Positions 7,828 through 18,293 are shown, counted from the stretch's first letter. The stretch is 20,025 nt of DNA from a bacterium (GCA_905221215.1 CAJNCI010000017.1:1-20025), one strand, 5' to 3'. Numbers and translations are program-made. The notes: generated from the sequence alone by a model not told the origin.

Positions 7828-8425
7828 TTTCGTCAAGTATTTGCAAAGAATGATTGCCATTACAGATACTGGATTAACCTTTACAAAGGATCCGTTTGAC
7901 CGTGAGCGCTACGAAGACTTGCGAGGCCTTTTATCTGAAATGTTGAATCAAGCATCAGACCTGGATGCCGAAGAAGTGGCAGAAGTCTTGAAGCCAACTT
8001 TTGCTTATGCGACTCCGTTAATGGACGTCCGTGCTTGGATTGTTGAGGACGAAAAGATTTGTCTGGTTAGGGGACAAGGAGAGGATAGTTGGGCTTTGCC
8101 AGGTGGTTTTGGTGAGGTTGGCTATTCTCCAACAGAAAATATTCTCAAGGAAATTGAAGAAGAAACCGGTTTTGAAGCCAAAGTTGAAAGACTGCTAGCT
8201 GTGTTTGATACCAATCGTTTCCAACTACAGAGTAAACAATATGCAAAGTTTGTTTTTGAATGTAAGTTTCTCGATGGACAATTCCAAAAAAATCAAGAAA
8301 TCGCTGACCTTCAATTTTTTGCCATTGACCACCTGCCGAACTTATCTGAAAAACGCATTACCAAGGAGCAAATAGAGATTCTTTGGCAGGTTTATCAAGG
8401 TCAGAGGGAGCAATATCTTGACTAA
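7814..8425 (+). CDS. NUDIX hydrolase with N-terminal helical domain
   Basis: A 203-residue NUDIX pyrophosphohydrolase. Residues about 1-65 are the helical N-terminal domain found in a subgroup that includes ADP-ribose and CDP-choline pyrophosphatases; the hydrolase domain follows. The NUDIX box reads GFGEVGYSPTENILKEIEEE then TGF. The helix glutamates (KEIEEE) that bind the metal are present. The first box Glu is replaced by Tyr and the usual Arg by Lys, which I recall as normal in this subgroup rather than a defect. The substrate cannot be read from sequence. The start lies inside the murF end (14-bp overlap) without a clear ribosome site, so translation is probably coupled to murF. A function in nucleotide clean-up is inference. 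Confidence 0.88.
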   Translation: MKISDFVKYLQRMIAITDTGLTFTKDPFDRERYEDLRGLLSEMLNQASDLDAEEVAEVLKPTFAYATPLMDVRAWIVEDEKICLVRGQGEDSWALPGGFGEVGYSPTENILKEIEEETGFEAKVERLLAVFDTNRFQLQSKQYAKFVFECKFLDGQFQKNQEIADLQFFAIDHLPNLSEKRITKEQIEILWQVYQGQREQYLD

Positions 8426-8469
8426 GAAGATGATTATCGTATTTTTAAATCCATTTTTGACAAATAGCA

Positions 8470-8478
8470 TGGTATAAT
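8470..8478 (+). promoter_or_regulatory. Extended -10 promoter of the YwaF-like gene
   Basis: TGGTATAAT is a perfect extended -10 element, 38 bases before the start codon at 8516. A TTGACA at 8457-8462 is only 10 bases upstream, too close to be its -35. Confidence 0.7.
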
Positions 8479-8515
8479 AAAATGCAGGAAAATTTTGAAT
8501 CATGAGGAATACTAG

Positions 8516-9220
8516 ATGAATTTATGGGATATATTCTTTACGACCCAAGCAACAGAGCCACCCAAGTTTGATCTTTTTTGGTATGTCAGTATATTTACAC
8601 TCTTGGCCTTGACCTTTTATACAGCCTATCGTTATCGTGAAAAGAAGGCTTATCAACGATTTTTCCAAATCTTGCAGGCAGTTCAGTTAATCCTTCTTTA
8701 TGGATGGTACGGGGTTAATCATATGCCATTGTCAGAAAGCCTACCATTTTACCATTGCCGTATGGCCATGTTTGTGGTGCTTTTGCTTCCTGGTCAGTCC
8801 AAATATCGGCAGTATTTTGCATTACTAGGAACATTTGGGACATTAGCAGCCTTTGTTTATCCAGTGCCAGATCCTTATCCATTCCCGCATATTGCGATTT
8901 TATCCTTTATCTTTGGGCACTTAGCTCTCTTGGGAAATTCACTGGTTTATCTCTTGAAACAGTACGACGCAAAAATGCTAGATGTGAAAAGAATTTTTAT
9001 CATGACTTTTGCCCTAAATGCCTTGATTTTTGTAGTTAATTTGGTAACAGGTGGAGATTACGGATTCTTGACCAAACCGCCATTGGTTGGGGATCACGGC
9101 TTAGTAGCTAATTATTTAATCGTTTCTCTGGCCTTGTCAGCAGCGATTACTTTGACAAAGAAAATCTTGGAACTATTTTTAGAACAAGAAGCAGAAAAAA
9201 TGATTGCAAAGAAAGCTTAG
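8516..9220 (+). CDS. YwaF/TIGR02206-family integral membrane protein
   Basis: A 234-residue protein of unknown function with about six hydrophobic membrane segments. Clear ones start near residues 21 (FWYVSIFTLLALTFYTAY), 48 (FFQILQAVQLILLYGWYG), 88, 121, 154 and 196. The block YGWYGVNHMPLSESLPFYHC is the kind of conserved His-rich patch I associate with the YwaF (TIGR02206) family, as is GDYGFLTKPP before the last segment. The C-terminus is charged (LFLEQEAEKMIAKKA) and probably cytoplasmic. The start is supported by GAGGA (8504-8508). It has its own promoter and terminator, so it is a single-gene unit inserted between the murF and ftsA groups. No role in division should be assumed from position. 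Confidence 0.85.
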   Translation: MNLWDIFFTTQATEPPKFDLFWYVSIFTLLALTFYTAYRYREKKAYQRFFQILQAVQLILLYGWYGVNHMPLSESLPFYHCRMAMFVVLLLPGQSKYRQYFALLGTFGTLAAFVYPVPDPYPFPHIAILSFIFGHLALLGNSLVYLLKQYDAKMLDVKRIFIMTFALNALIFVVNLVTGGDYGFLTKPPLVGDHGLVANYLIVSLALSAAITLTKKILELFLEQEAEKMIAKKA

Positions 9221-9238
9221 AAATGAGCTTTCTTTTTT
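9208..9238 (+). terminator. Rho-independent terminator of the YwaF-like gene
   Basis: A 10-bp stem (9208-9217 with 9226-9235) with an 8-base loop, followed by T residues. It starts within the last codons and includes the stop codon in the loop, isolating ftsA from upstream transcription. Confidence 0.85.
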
Positions 9239-9348
9239 GGCAATAGACAGATTGTCGTTGGCTACATAGAACAGAAAAATTCTTGTAAAAGAAAAGTGAA
9301 AAATTGGCTAGTAAATTTAGGAAAAACTAAGCACAATCAGATTTTTTG

Positions 9349-9357
9349 TGTTATAAT
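9349..9357 (+). promoter_or_regulatory. Extended -10 promoter of the ftsA division operon
   Basis: TGTTATAAT is a perfect extended -10 element, 82 bases before ftsA and after the preceding terminator. It probably drives the ftsA to divIVA operon. A small inverted repeat, CACAA (9332-9336) and TTGTG (9346-9350), sits across its upstream edge. Confidence 0.7.
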
Positions 9358-9388
9358 ATTTTGTGAATAGCTATGCCCATGTTTAGCT

Positions 9389-9439
9389 ATGGAATATTAC
9401 GAAGTGAGAAACTTGGAAGATAGAGAGGATGCGATGTAA
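9389..9439 (+). other. Possible 16-codon leader ORF overlapping the ftsA start
   Basis: The frame reads MEYYEVRNLEDREDAM and stops at TAA (9437-9439); its last base is the first base of the ftsA ATG. The TAATG overlap would couple its translation to ftsA. It has no visible ribosome site of its own, so it may be a chance frame. The ftsA ribosome site GAGAGGA (9423-9429) lies within it. Confidence 0.25.
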
Positions 9440-10812
9440 TGGCTAGAGAAGGCTTTTTTACAGGTCTAGATATTGGAACAAGCTCTGTCAAGGTGCTTGT
9501 AGCCGAGCAGAGAAATGGTGAATTAAATGTAATTGGCGTGAGTAATGCCAAAAGTAAAGGTGTAAAGGATGGAATTATTGTTGATATTGATGCAGCAGCA
9601 ACTGCTATCAAATCAGCCATTTCCCAAGCAGAAGAAAAGGCAGGCATTTCGATTAAATCAGTGAATGTCGGCTTACCTGGTAATCTTTTGCAGGTAGAAC
9701 CAACTCAAGGGATGATTCCAGTAACATCTGATACAAAGGAAATTACGGATCAAGATGTTGAAAATGTTGTCAAATCAGCTTTGACAAAGAGTATGACACC
9801 TGACCGTGAAGTCATTACCTTTATTCCTGAAGAATTTATTGTGGATGGTTTCCAAGGGATTCGTGACCCACGTGGCATGATGGGGGTTCGCCTTGAAATG
9901 CGTGGCTTGCTTTATACAGGACCTCGTACTATCTTGCACAATTTGCGTAAGACAGTTGAACGTGCAGGTGTTCAGGTTGAAAATGTTATCATTTCGCCAC
10001 TAGCAATGGTTCAATCAGTTTTGAACGAAGGTGAACGTGAATTTGGTGCTACAGTGATTGATATGGGGGCAGGGCAAACGACTGTCGCTACAATCCGTAA
10101 CCAAGAACTCCAGTTCACCAATATTCTCCAAGAAGGTGGAGATTATGTAACTAAGGATATCTCTAAAGTCTTGAAAACTTCTCAGAAGTTGGCTGAAGGT
10201 TTGAAATTAAACTATGGAGAGGCTTATCCTCCTCTTGCAAGTAAAGAAACCTTCCAAGTAGAGGTTATTGGGGAAGTAGAACCTGTTGAAGTGACAGAAG
10301 ATTACTTGTCAGAGATTATTTCCGCACGAATCAAGCATATCTTTGAACAAATCAAACAAGATCTAGAAAGAAGACATTTATTGGATCTTCCTGGTGGAAT
10401 TGTTTTGATCGGTGGGAATGCTATTTTACCAGGTATGGTAGAATTGGCTCAAGAAGTCTTTGGTGTCCGTGTGAAACTCTATGTTCCAAACCAAGTTGGT
10501 ATTCGCAATCCAGCCTTTGCGCATGTGATCAGTTTATCAGAATTCGCTGGACAATTGACAGAAGTCAATCTTTTAGCTCAAAGAGCAGTCAAGGGTGAGG
10601 TTGCTCTGACTCATCAACCAATTAGTTTTGGAGGAATGATTCAGAAAACAGCTCAGTTTGTACAATCAACGCCTGTTCAACCAGCCCCTGCTCCAGAAGT
10701 AGAGCCTGTGGCGCCTACAGAACCAATGGCGGATTTCCAACAAGCTTCACAAAATAAACCGAAATTAGCAGATCGTTTCCGTGGCTTGATCGGAAGCATG
10801 TTTGACGAATAA
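9439..10812 (+). CDS. ftsA: Cell division protein FtsA
   Basis: An actin-like ATPase that attaches FtsZ filaments to the membrane and recruits later division proteins. The 457 residues start with the phosphate-1 motif GLDIGTSSVKVLVAE (about 9-23). The inserted 1C domain covers about 85-165. The second ATP motif is VIDMGAGQTTVATI (about 206-219), and LPGGIVLIGGNAILPGM is the adenosine motif. After a Pro-rich linker (PVQPAPAPEVEPVAPTEP) the protein ends in KLADRFRGLIGSMFDE, the amphipathic membrane-targeting helix. GAGAGGA (9423-9429) precedes the ATG. It is the first gene of the division operon, 16 bp before ftsZ. Confidence 0.98.
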   Translation: MAREGFFTGLDIGTSSVKVLVAEQRNGELNVIGVSNAKSKGVKDGIIVDIDAAATAIKSAISQAEEKAGISIKSVNVGLPGNLLQVEPTQGMIPVTSDTKEITDQDVENVVKSALTKSMTPDREVITFIPEEFIVDGFQGIRDPRGMMGVRLEMRGLLYTGPRTILHNLRKTVERAGVQVENVIISPLAMVQSVLNEGEREFGATVIDMGAGQTTVATIRNQELQFTNILQEGGDYVTKDISKVLKTSQKLAEGLKLNYGEAYPPLASKETFQVEVIGEVEPVEVTEDYLSEIISARIKHIFEQIKQDLERRHLLDLPGGIVLIGGNAILPGMVELAQEVFGVRVKLYVPNQVGIRNPAFAHVISLSEFAGQLTEVNLLAQRAVKGEVALTHQPISFGGMIQKTAQFVQSTPVQPAPAPEVEPVAPTEPMADFQQASQNKPKLADRFRGLIGSMFDE

Positions 10813-10825
10813 AGAGGAAAAATAA

Positions 10826-12088
<1,263 letters not shown>

Positions 12089-12092
12089 GTAA

Positions 12093-12764
12093 ATGAATGT
12101 AAAAGAAAATACAGAACTTGTTTTTCGAGAAGTTGCAGAGGCGAGTCTGAATGCTCATCGAGAGAGTGGTTCAGTCTCTGTCATTGCAGTTACCAAGTAT
12201 GTAGATGTACCGACAGCGGAAGCTTTGCTTCCGCTAGGTGTTCATCATATCGGTGAAAATCGTGTCGATAAGTTTCTGGAGAAATATGAAGCTTTAAAAG
12301 ATCGAGATGTGACTTGGCATTTGATTGGTACCTTGCAAAGACGTAAGGTGAAAGATGTCATTCAATACGTTGATTATTTCCATGCCTTGGATTCAGTTAA
12401 GCTAGCAGAGGAAATTCAAAAAAGAAGTGACCGAGTCATTAAGTGTTTCATTCAGGTAAATATTTCTAAAGAAGAAAGCAAACACGGTTTTTCGAGAGAG
12501 GAACTGCTGGAAATCTTGCCAGAGTTAGCCAGACTAGATAAGATTGAATATGTTGGTTTAATGACCATGGCACCTTTTGAGGCTAGCAGTGAGCAGTTGA
12601 AAGAAATTTTCAAGGCGACCCAAGATTTACAAAGAGAAATCCAAGAAAAACAAATTCCAAATATGCCTATGACTGAGTTAAGTATGGGAATGAGTCGTGA
12701 TTATAAAGAAGCGATTCAATTCGGTTCCACCTTTGTTCGTATAGGTACAGCATTTTTTAAGTAG
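12093..12764 (+). CDS. ylmE: YggS/YlmE-family PLP-binding protein
   Basis: A 223-residue single-domain pyridoxal-phosphate protein of the YggS (PLPBP) family. Family members help keep free PLP and amino-acid pools in balance and show no clear enzyme activity. Lys35 in VIAVTKYVDVPTAEAL is the expected PLP-binding lysine. GENRVDKFLEKYE, WHLIGTLQRRKVKDV, GFSREEL, GLMTMAPF, LSMGMSRDYKEAI and VRIGTAFF are the family signatures in order. The start codon lies four bases after the ftsZ stop and has no ribosome site of its own, so it is probably translated by ribosomes finishing ftsZ. It is a regular member of the Gram-positive division cluster. Confidence 0.94.
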   Translation: MNVKENTELVFREVAEASLNAHRESGSVSVIAVTKYVDVPTAEALLPLGVHHIGENRVDKFLEKYEALKDRDVTWHLIGTLQRRKVKDVIQYVDYFHALDSVKLAEEIQKRSDRVIKCFIQVNISKEESKHGFSREELLEILPELARLDKIEYVGLMTMAPFEASSEQLKEIFKATQDLQREIQEKQIPNMPMTELSMGMSRDYKEAIQFGSTFVRIGTAFFK

Positions 12765-13312
<548 letters not shown>

Positions 13313-13313
<1 letters not shown>

Positions 13314-13576
13314 TGATTTTTTTAATTCGTATGATTTATAATGCAGTGGATATTTACTCCCTGATTTTGGTAGCCTTTGCTGTCATGTCTTGGTTTCCAG
13401 GTGCCTATGAATCAAGTTTAGGTCGTTGGATTGTAGCATTGGTAAAGCCAGTGCTTGCTCCCTTGCAACGTCTTCCTTTACAGATAGCGGGTCTTGATTT
13501 ATCTGTTTGGGTTGCGATTGTTTTGATTCGATTTTTAGGAGAAAACCTAGTTCGTTTTCTGGCGATGATAGGATGA
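13313..13576 (+). CDS. ylmG: YggT/YlmG-family membrane protein
   Basis: An 87-residue protein with two membrane segments (about 1-30 and 62-86) joined by the family block MSWFPGAYESSLGRWI then PVLAPLQRLPLQ. YggT proteins are widespread near sepF; a role in envelope or nucleoid organisation has been suggested but is not settled. The start overlaps the sepF stop by one base and the stop overlaps the ylmH start (ATGA), so translation of the three genes is probably coupled. Length and motifs are normal. Confidence 0.93.
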
Positions 13577-14358
13577 ATAAAGGGATTTACCAGCATTTCT
13601 CCATAGAAGATCGTCCATTTCTTGACAAGGGAATGGAATGGATAAAGAAGGTAGAAGATAGCTATGCTCCTTTTTTAACTCCTTTTATCAATCCTCATCA
13701 GGAGAAACTATTAAAAATTTTAGCCAAAACCTATGGTCTTGCTTGTAGCAGTAGTGGGGAATTCGTCTCGAGTGAGTATGTCCGAATTTTATTATACCCA
13801 GATTATTTTCAACCAGAGTTTTCAGATTTTGAAATGTCTCTCCAGGAAATTGTGTATTCCAATAAATTTGAACACTTGACGCATGCTAAGATTTTAGGGA
13901 CAGTCATCAATCAATTAGGGATTGAACGGAAACTTTTTGGAGATATCCTAGTAGATGAAGAACGGGCGCAGATTATGATTAATCAGCAGTTTCTTCTTCT
14001 CTTTCAAGATGGATTAAAGAAAATTGGCCGTATACCCGTTTCGCTGGAGGAACGTCCTTTCACCGAGAAAATAGATAAGCTAGAACAGTATCGAGAGCTG
14101 GATTTATGTGTGTCTAGTTTTAGATTAGATGTTCTTTTATCAAATGTTTTGAAACTATCTAGGAATCAAGCAAACCAGTTGATTGAAAAGAAACTTGTCC
14201 AAGTAAATTATCATGTGGTAGACAAATCAGATTATACTGTTCAAGTCGGAGACTTGATTAGTGTGAGAAAATTTGGGCGCTTGAGATTGCTTCAAGATAA
14301 GGGACAAACAAAAAAAGAGAAGAAAAAAATAACCGTCCAGTTATTATTAAGTAAGTGA
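13573..14358 (+). CDS. ylmH: S4-domain RNA-binding protein YlmH
   Basis: A 261-residue protein with an N-terminal YlmH domain and a C-terminal S4 RNA-binding domain (about 181-239, with RLDVLLSNVLKLSRNQANQL and VQVGDLISVRKFGR). In Bacillus subtilis YlmH has been linked to ribosome-associated quality control. The lysine-rich tail (TKKEKKKITVQ) fits RNA binding. I chose the ATG at 13573, which overlaps the ylmG stop as ATGA and starts with MNKGIYQHFS. An in-frame ATG at 13507 would lie deep inside ylmG and add 22 residues unlike the family. The divIVA ribosome site overlaps the stop codon. Confidence 0.93.
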   Translation: MNKGIYQHFSIEDRPFLDKGMEWIKKVEDSYAPFLTPFINPHQEKLLKILAKTYGLACSSSGEFVSSEYVRILLYPDYFQPEFSDFEMSLQEIVYSNKFEHLTHAKILGTVINQLGIERKLFGDILVDEERAQIMINQQFLLLFQDGLKKIGRIPVSLEERPFTEKIDKLEQYRELDLCVSSFRLDVLLSNVLKLSRNQANQLIEKKLVQVNYHVVDKSDYTVQVGDLISVRKFGRLRLLQDKGQTKKEKKKITVQLLLSK

Positions 14359-14366
14359 GGAATAGA

Positions 14367-15248
14367 ATGCCAATTACATCATTAGAAATAAAGGACAAGA
14401 CCTTTGGAACTCGATTCAGAGGTTTTGATCCAGAAGAAGTCGATGAATTTTTAGATATTGTAGTTCGTGATTACGAAGATTTGGTCCGCTCAAATCATGA
14501 TAAGGAATTACATATTAAGAGCTTGGAAGAACGTTTGTCTTACTTTGATGAGATGAAAGATTCATTGAGCCAGTCTGTATTGATTGCCCAAGATACGGCT
14601 GAGCGAGTGAAACAAGCGGCACATGAATGTTCAAACAATATCATTCACCAAGCAGAGCAAGATGCGCAACGCTTGTTGGAAGAAGCTAAATATAAGGCAA
14701 ACGAGATTCTTCGTCAAGCAACAGACAATGCTAAGAAAGTTGCTGTTGAAACCGAAGAATTGAAGAACAAGAGCCGTGTCTTCCACCAACGTCTCAAATC
14801 TACAATTGAGAGTCAGTTGGCTATTGTTGAATCTTCAGATTGGGAAGATATTCTCCGTCCAACAGCTACTTATCTTCAAACCAGTGATGAAGCCTTTAAA
14901 GAAGTGGTTAGCGAAGTACTTGGAGAACCGATTCCAGCTCCAATTGAGGAAGAACCAATTGATATGACACGTCAATTCTCTCAAGCAGAAATGGCAGAGT
15001 TACAAGCTCGTATTGAGGCAGCCAATAAGGAATTGGCTGAATTTGAAGCTCAGGCTAAACAGGAAGTGGAAGATCCAATTCCTGTAGTGAGTCCTCAAAT
15101 TGAAGAAGAGCCTGCTCATCCAGTTGGTCCAATGTATGAAGAACCAGAAGTAGCTCCAGTGCATCCGACAGGTCCAACACCAGCTACAGAAACTGTTGAT
15201 TCAGCACCGGGATTTGAAGCACCGCAAGAATCCGTTACAATTTTATAA
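14367..15248 (+). CDS. divIVA: Septum/pole protein DivIVA, long C-terminal form
   Basis: A coiled-coil scaffold that gathers at septum and poles and organises late division and pole maturation. The N-terminal MPITSLEIKDKTFGTRFRGF then DPEEVDEFLD is the membrane-curvature binding domain; coiled coils cover about 35-155 and 200-235. I chose the ATG at 14367, with TGAGGA just upstream; a GTG at 14355 would add four odd residues. The protein has 293 residues, against the 262 I recall for R6 and TIGR4. Up to Pro249 it matches; the tail here is acidic and Pro-rich, with HPVGP and HPTGP repeats, ending ESVTIL. The -1 frame from 15112 reads LLIQLVQCMKNQK and stops at 15153, which would give exactly 262 residues. 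So a single-base indel seems to separate the two forms. Confidence 0.95.
   Translation: MPITSLEIKDKTFGTRFRGFDPEEVDEFLDIVVRDYEDLVRSNHDKELHIKSLEERLSYFDEMKDSLSQSVLIAQDTAERVKQAAHECSNNIIHQAEQDAQRLLEEAKYKANEILRQATDNAKKVAVETEELKNKSRVFHQRLKSTIESQLAIVESSDWEDILRPTATYLQTSDEAFKEVVSEVLGEPIPAPIEEEPIDMTRQFSQAEMAELQARIEAANKELAEFEAQAKQEVEDPIPVVSPQIEEEPAHPVGPMYEEPEVAPVHPTGPTPATETVDSAPGFEAPQESVTIL
15214..15241 (+). promoter_or_regulatory. Probable ileS promoter inside the divIVA 3' end
   Basis: TTGAAG (15214-15219) and TACAAT (15236-15241) are separated by 16 bases. The predicted transcription start near 15248-15250 falls right at the beginning of the T-box leader. The motif overlaps the last codons of divIVA. 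Confidence 0.5.
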
Positions 15249-15249
15249 G

Positions 15250-15475
15250 AAACGATGTGAGAACAATATCTTACCTTTATATTTCCAGCGAGCAGGAGAT
15301 GGTGTGAGTCCTGCATTCCCTAATGATAAGATTATCCTCTCAAACTATCAAGTCTGAATGGAGTAAGATTTGACGTTCCCCACGTTACGGGATAAGAGGG
15401 AGAAAGATTAGGTCTTTTTCCGAATAAAGGTGGTACCACGATTTTCGTCCTTTTTGGAAGTCGTGGTTTTTAATT
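15250..15475 (+). promoter_or_regulatory. T-box leader controlling ileS
   Basis: The leader shows a Stem I region (about 15288-15340) with the typical GGTGTGAGTCCTGC segment and a candidate isoleucine specifier ATC at 15334-15336. The conserved T-box AAAGGTGGTACCACG follows at 15426-15440. TGGT (15431-15434) would pair with the ACCA end of uncharged tRNA-Ile. Binding of uncharged tRNA stabilises the antiterminator and lets transcription reach ileS. The specifier assignment is by eye. Confidence 0.92.
15435..15471 (+). terminator. T-box-controlled terminator before ileS
   Basis: ACCACGATTTT pairs with GAAGTCGTGGT (to 15467) with wobble pairs, followed by T residues. Its 5' arm shares ACCACG with the T-box antiterminator, so the two structures exclude each other. 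Confidence 0.85.
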
Positions 15476-15500
15476 TGTTATTATTTATAAAGGAGATACC

Positions 15501-18293
15501 ATGAAACTCAAAGATACCCTTAATCTTGGGAAAACAGCTTTCCCAATGCGTGCAGGCCTTCCTACCAAAGAGCCAGTTTGGCAAAAGGAATGGGAAGATG
15601 CAAAACTTTATCAACGTCGTCAAGAATTGAACCAAGGAAAACCTCATTTCACCTTACATGATGGCCCTCCATACGCAAACGGAAATATCCACGTTGGACA
15701 CGCTATGAACAAGATTTCAAAAGATATCATTGTTCGTTCAAAATCTATGTCAGGATTTTATGCACCTTATATCCCAGGTTGGGATACTCATGGTCTGCCA
15801 ATCGAGCAAGTTTTGGCAAAACAGGGTGTCAAACGTAAAGAAATGGACTTGGTTGAGTACTTGAAACTTTGCCGTGAATATGCTCTTTCTCAAGTAGATA
15901 AACAACGCGAAGACTTCAAACGTTTGGGTGTTTCTGGTGACTGGGAAAATCCATATGTGACCTTGACTCCTGACTATGAAGCAGCCCAAATCCGTGTCTT
16001 CGGTGAAATGGCTAACAAGGGTTATATCTACCGTGGTGCCAAACCAGTTTACTGGTCATGGTCATCTGAGTCAGCCCTTGCCGAAGCAGAGATTGAATAC
16101 CATGACTTGATTTCAACTTCCCTTTACTATGCCAATAAGGTAAAAGACGGAAAAGGTGTCCTTGATACAGACACTTATATCGTTGTTTGGACAACGACTC
16201 CATTTACTATCACAGCTTCTCGTGGTTTGACTGTTGGTGCAGATATTGATTACGTTTTGGTTCAACCTGCTGGTGAAGCTCGCAAGTTTGTGGTTGCTGC
16301 AGAATTATTGACTAGCTTGTCTGAGAAATTTGGTTGGGCTGACGTTCAAGTGGTGGCAACTTACCGTGGTCAAGAACTCAACCACATCGTAACAGAACAC
16401 CCATGGGATACAGCTGTAGATGAGTTGGTTATCCTTGGTGACCACGTTACGACTGACTCTGGTACAGGTATTGTCCATACAGCCCCTGGTTTTGGTGAGG
16501 ACGACTACAATGTTGGTATTGCTAATGGTCTTGAAGTCGCAGTTACTGTTGATGAACGCGGTATCATGATGGCTAATGCTGGTGCTGAGTTTGAAGGTCA
16601 ATTCTATGACAAGGTTGTACCAACTGTTATTGAAAAACTTGGTAGCCTCCTTCTTGCCCAAGAAGAAATCTCTCACTCATACCCATTTGACTGGCGTACG
16701 AAGAAACCAATCATCTGGCGTGCGGTTCCACAATGGTTTGCCTCAGTTTCTAAATTCCGCCAAGAAATCTTGGATGAAATTGAAAAAGTGAAATTCCACT
16801 CAGAATGGGGTAAAGTCCGTCTTTACAACATGATTCGTGACCGTGGCGACTGGGTTATCTCTCGTCAACGTGCTTGGGGTGTTCCGCTTCCAATCTTCTA
16901 CGCTGAAGATGGTACAGCTATCATGACAGCTGAAACGATTGAACACGTAGCTCAACTCTTTGAGGAACACGGATCTATTATCTGGTGGGAACGTGATGCC
17001 AAAGACCTATTACCAGAAGGATTTACGCATCCAGGTTCACCAAATGGCGAGTTCAAGAAAGAAACAGATATCATGGACGTTTGGTTTGACTCAGGTTCAT
17101 CATGGAATGGAGTTGTAGTAAACCGTCCAGAATTGACTTATCCAGCAGACCTTTACCTTGAAGGTTCTGACCAGTACCGTGGTTGGTTCAACTCATCACT
17201 TATCACATCTGTTGCCAACCATGGCGTAGCACCTTACAAACAAATCTTGTCACAAGGTTTTGCCCTTGACGGTAAAGGTGAGAAGATGTCTAAATCTCTT
17301 GGAAATACCATTGCTCCAAGCGATGTTGAAAAACAATTTGGTGCTGAAATCTTGCGTCTCTGGGTAACAAGTGTGGATTCAAGCAATGACGTGCGTATCT
17401 CTATGGATATCTTGAGCCAAGTCTCTGAAACTTACCGTAAGATTCGTAACACTCTTCGTTTTTTGATTGCTAACACATCTGACTTTAACCCAGCTCAAGA
17501 TACAGTAGCTTACGATGAGCTTCGTTCAGTTGATAAGTACATGACGATTCGCTTTAATCAGCTTGTTAAGACCATTCGTGATGCTTATGCCAACTTTGAA
17601 TTCTTGACAATCTACAAGGCCTTGGTAAACTTTATCAACGTTGATTTGTCAGCCTTTTATCTTGATTTTGCTAAAGACGTTGTTTACATTGAAGGTGCCA
17701 AATCATTGGAACGCCGTCAAATGCAGACTGTTTTCTATGACATTCTTGTCAAAATCACCAAACTCTTGACGCCAATCCTTCCTCACACTGCGGAAGAAAT
17801 CTGGTCATATCTTGAGTTTGAAGCAGAAGACTTCGTTCAATTGTCAGAATTACCAGAAGCAGAGACATTTGCTAACCAAGAAGAAATCTTGGATACATGG
17901 GCTGCCTTTATGGACTTCCGTGGACAAGCTCAAAAAGCCTTGGAAGAAGCGCGTAATGCAAAAGTAATCGGTAAATCACTTGAAGCACACTTAACAGTTT
18001 ATCCAAACGAAGTTGTGAAAACTCTACTCGAAGCAGTAAACAGCAATGTAGCTCAACTTTTGATCGTGTCAGACTTGACCATCGCTGAAGGGCCAGCTCC
18101 AGAAACTGCCGTTAGCTTCGAAGATGTAGCCTTCACAGTAGAACGCGCTGCAGGTGAAGTATGTGACCGTTGCCGTCGTATCGACCCAACAACAGCAGAA
18201 CGCAGCTACCATGCAGTCATCTGTGACCACTGTGCAAGCATCGTAGAAGAAAACTTTGCGGAAGCAGTCGCAGAAGGATTTGAAGAGAAATAA
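15501..18293 (+). CDS. ileS: Isoleucyl-tRNA synthetase
   Basis: A 930-residue class I synthetase that charges tRNA-Ile in the cytoplasm. The ATP-binding HIGH motif appears as HVGH (64-67, in [17 protein letters not shown]). The inserted CP1 editing domain follows, with [14 protein letters not shown]. The KMSKS motif is at 595-599, and the tRNA-binding helical domain covers about 650-830. A C-terminal zinc site uses Cys888, Cys891, Cys908 and Cys911 (CDRC and CDHC), the bacterial type-1 form normally sensitive to mupirocin; a prediction from class only. AAAGGAG (15489-15495) is a strong ribosome site. Expression is governed by the T-box directly upstream. Codon use is notably regular and highly expressed in style compared with the flanking accessory genes. 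Confidence 0.98.
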   Translation: MKLKDTLNLGKTAFPMRAGLPTKEPVWQKEWEDAKLYQRRQELNQGKPHFTLHDGPPYANGNIHVGHAMNKISKDIIVRSKSMSGFYAPYIPGWDTHGLPIEQVLAKQGVKRKEMDLVEYLKLCREYALSQVDKQREDFKRLGVSGDWENPYVTLTPDYEAAQIRVFGEMANKGYIYRGAKPVYWSWSSESALAEAEIEYHDLISTSLYYANKVKDGKGVLDTDTYIVVWTTTPFTITASRGLTVGADIDYVLVQPAGEARKFVVAAELLTSLSEKFGWADVQVVATYRGQELNHIVTEHPWDTAVDELVILGDHVTTDSGTGIVHTAPGFGEDDYNVGIANGLEVAVTVDERGIMMANAGAEFEGQFYDKVVPTVIEKLGSLLLAQEEISHSYPFDWRTKKPIIWRAVPQWFASVSKFRQEILDEIEKVKFHSEWGKVRLYNMIRDRGDWVISRQRAWGVPLPIFYAEDGTAIMTAETIEHVAQLFEEHGSIIWWERDAKDLLPEGFTHPGSPNGEFKKETDIMDVWFDSGSSWNGVVVNRPELTYPADLYLEGSDQYRGWFNSSLITSVANHGVAPYKQILSQGFALDGKGEKMSKSLGNTIAPSDVEKQFGAEILRLWVTSVDSSNDVRISMDILSQVSETYRKIRNTLRFLIANTSDFNPAQDTVAYDELRSVDKYMTIRFNQLVKTIRDAYANFEFLTIYKALVNFINVDLSAFYLDFAKDVVYIEGAKSLERRQMQTVFYDILVKITKLLTPILPHTAEEIWSYLEFEAEDFVQLSELPEAETFANQEEILDTWAAFMDFRGQAQKALEEARNAKVIGKSLEAHLTVYPNEVVKTLLEAVNSNVAQLLIVSDLTIAEGPAPETAVSFEDVAFTVERAAGEVCDRCRRIDPTTAERSYHAVICDHCASIVEENFAEAVAEGFEEK

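Noticed and set aside
8457..8462. TTGACA as the -35 of the YwaF-like promoter
   Set aside because: It is only 10 bases from the TATAAT, far too short; the extended -10 explains the promoter better.
9373..9423. A second 16-codon frame just after the ftsA promoter
   Set aside because: It starts within about 10 bases of the predicted transcript start, has no ribosome site and does not touch ftsA.
13507..13572. Upstream in-frame ATG that would lengthen YlmH by 22 residues
   Set aside because: It lies well inside ylmG and the added residues are unlike the family; the ATG at 13573 overlaps the ylmG stop as ATGA, matching the coupling seen elsewhere in the operon.
14355..14366. GTG start for DivIVA adding four residues
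   Set aside because: It overlaps the ylmH stop and the likely ribosome site; MPITSLEIKD from 14367 is the conserved family start.
15100..15200. HPxGP repeats in DivIVA as a tandem repeat element
   Set aside because: There are only two short copies and no clear DNA-level repeat unit; treated as part of the C-terminal tail.
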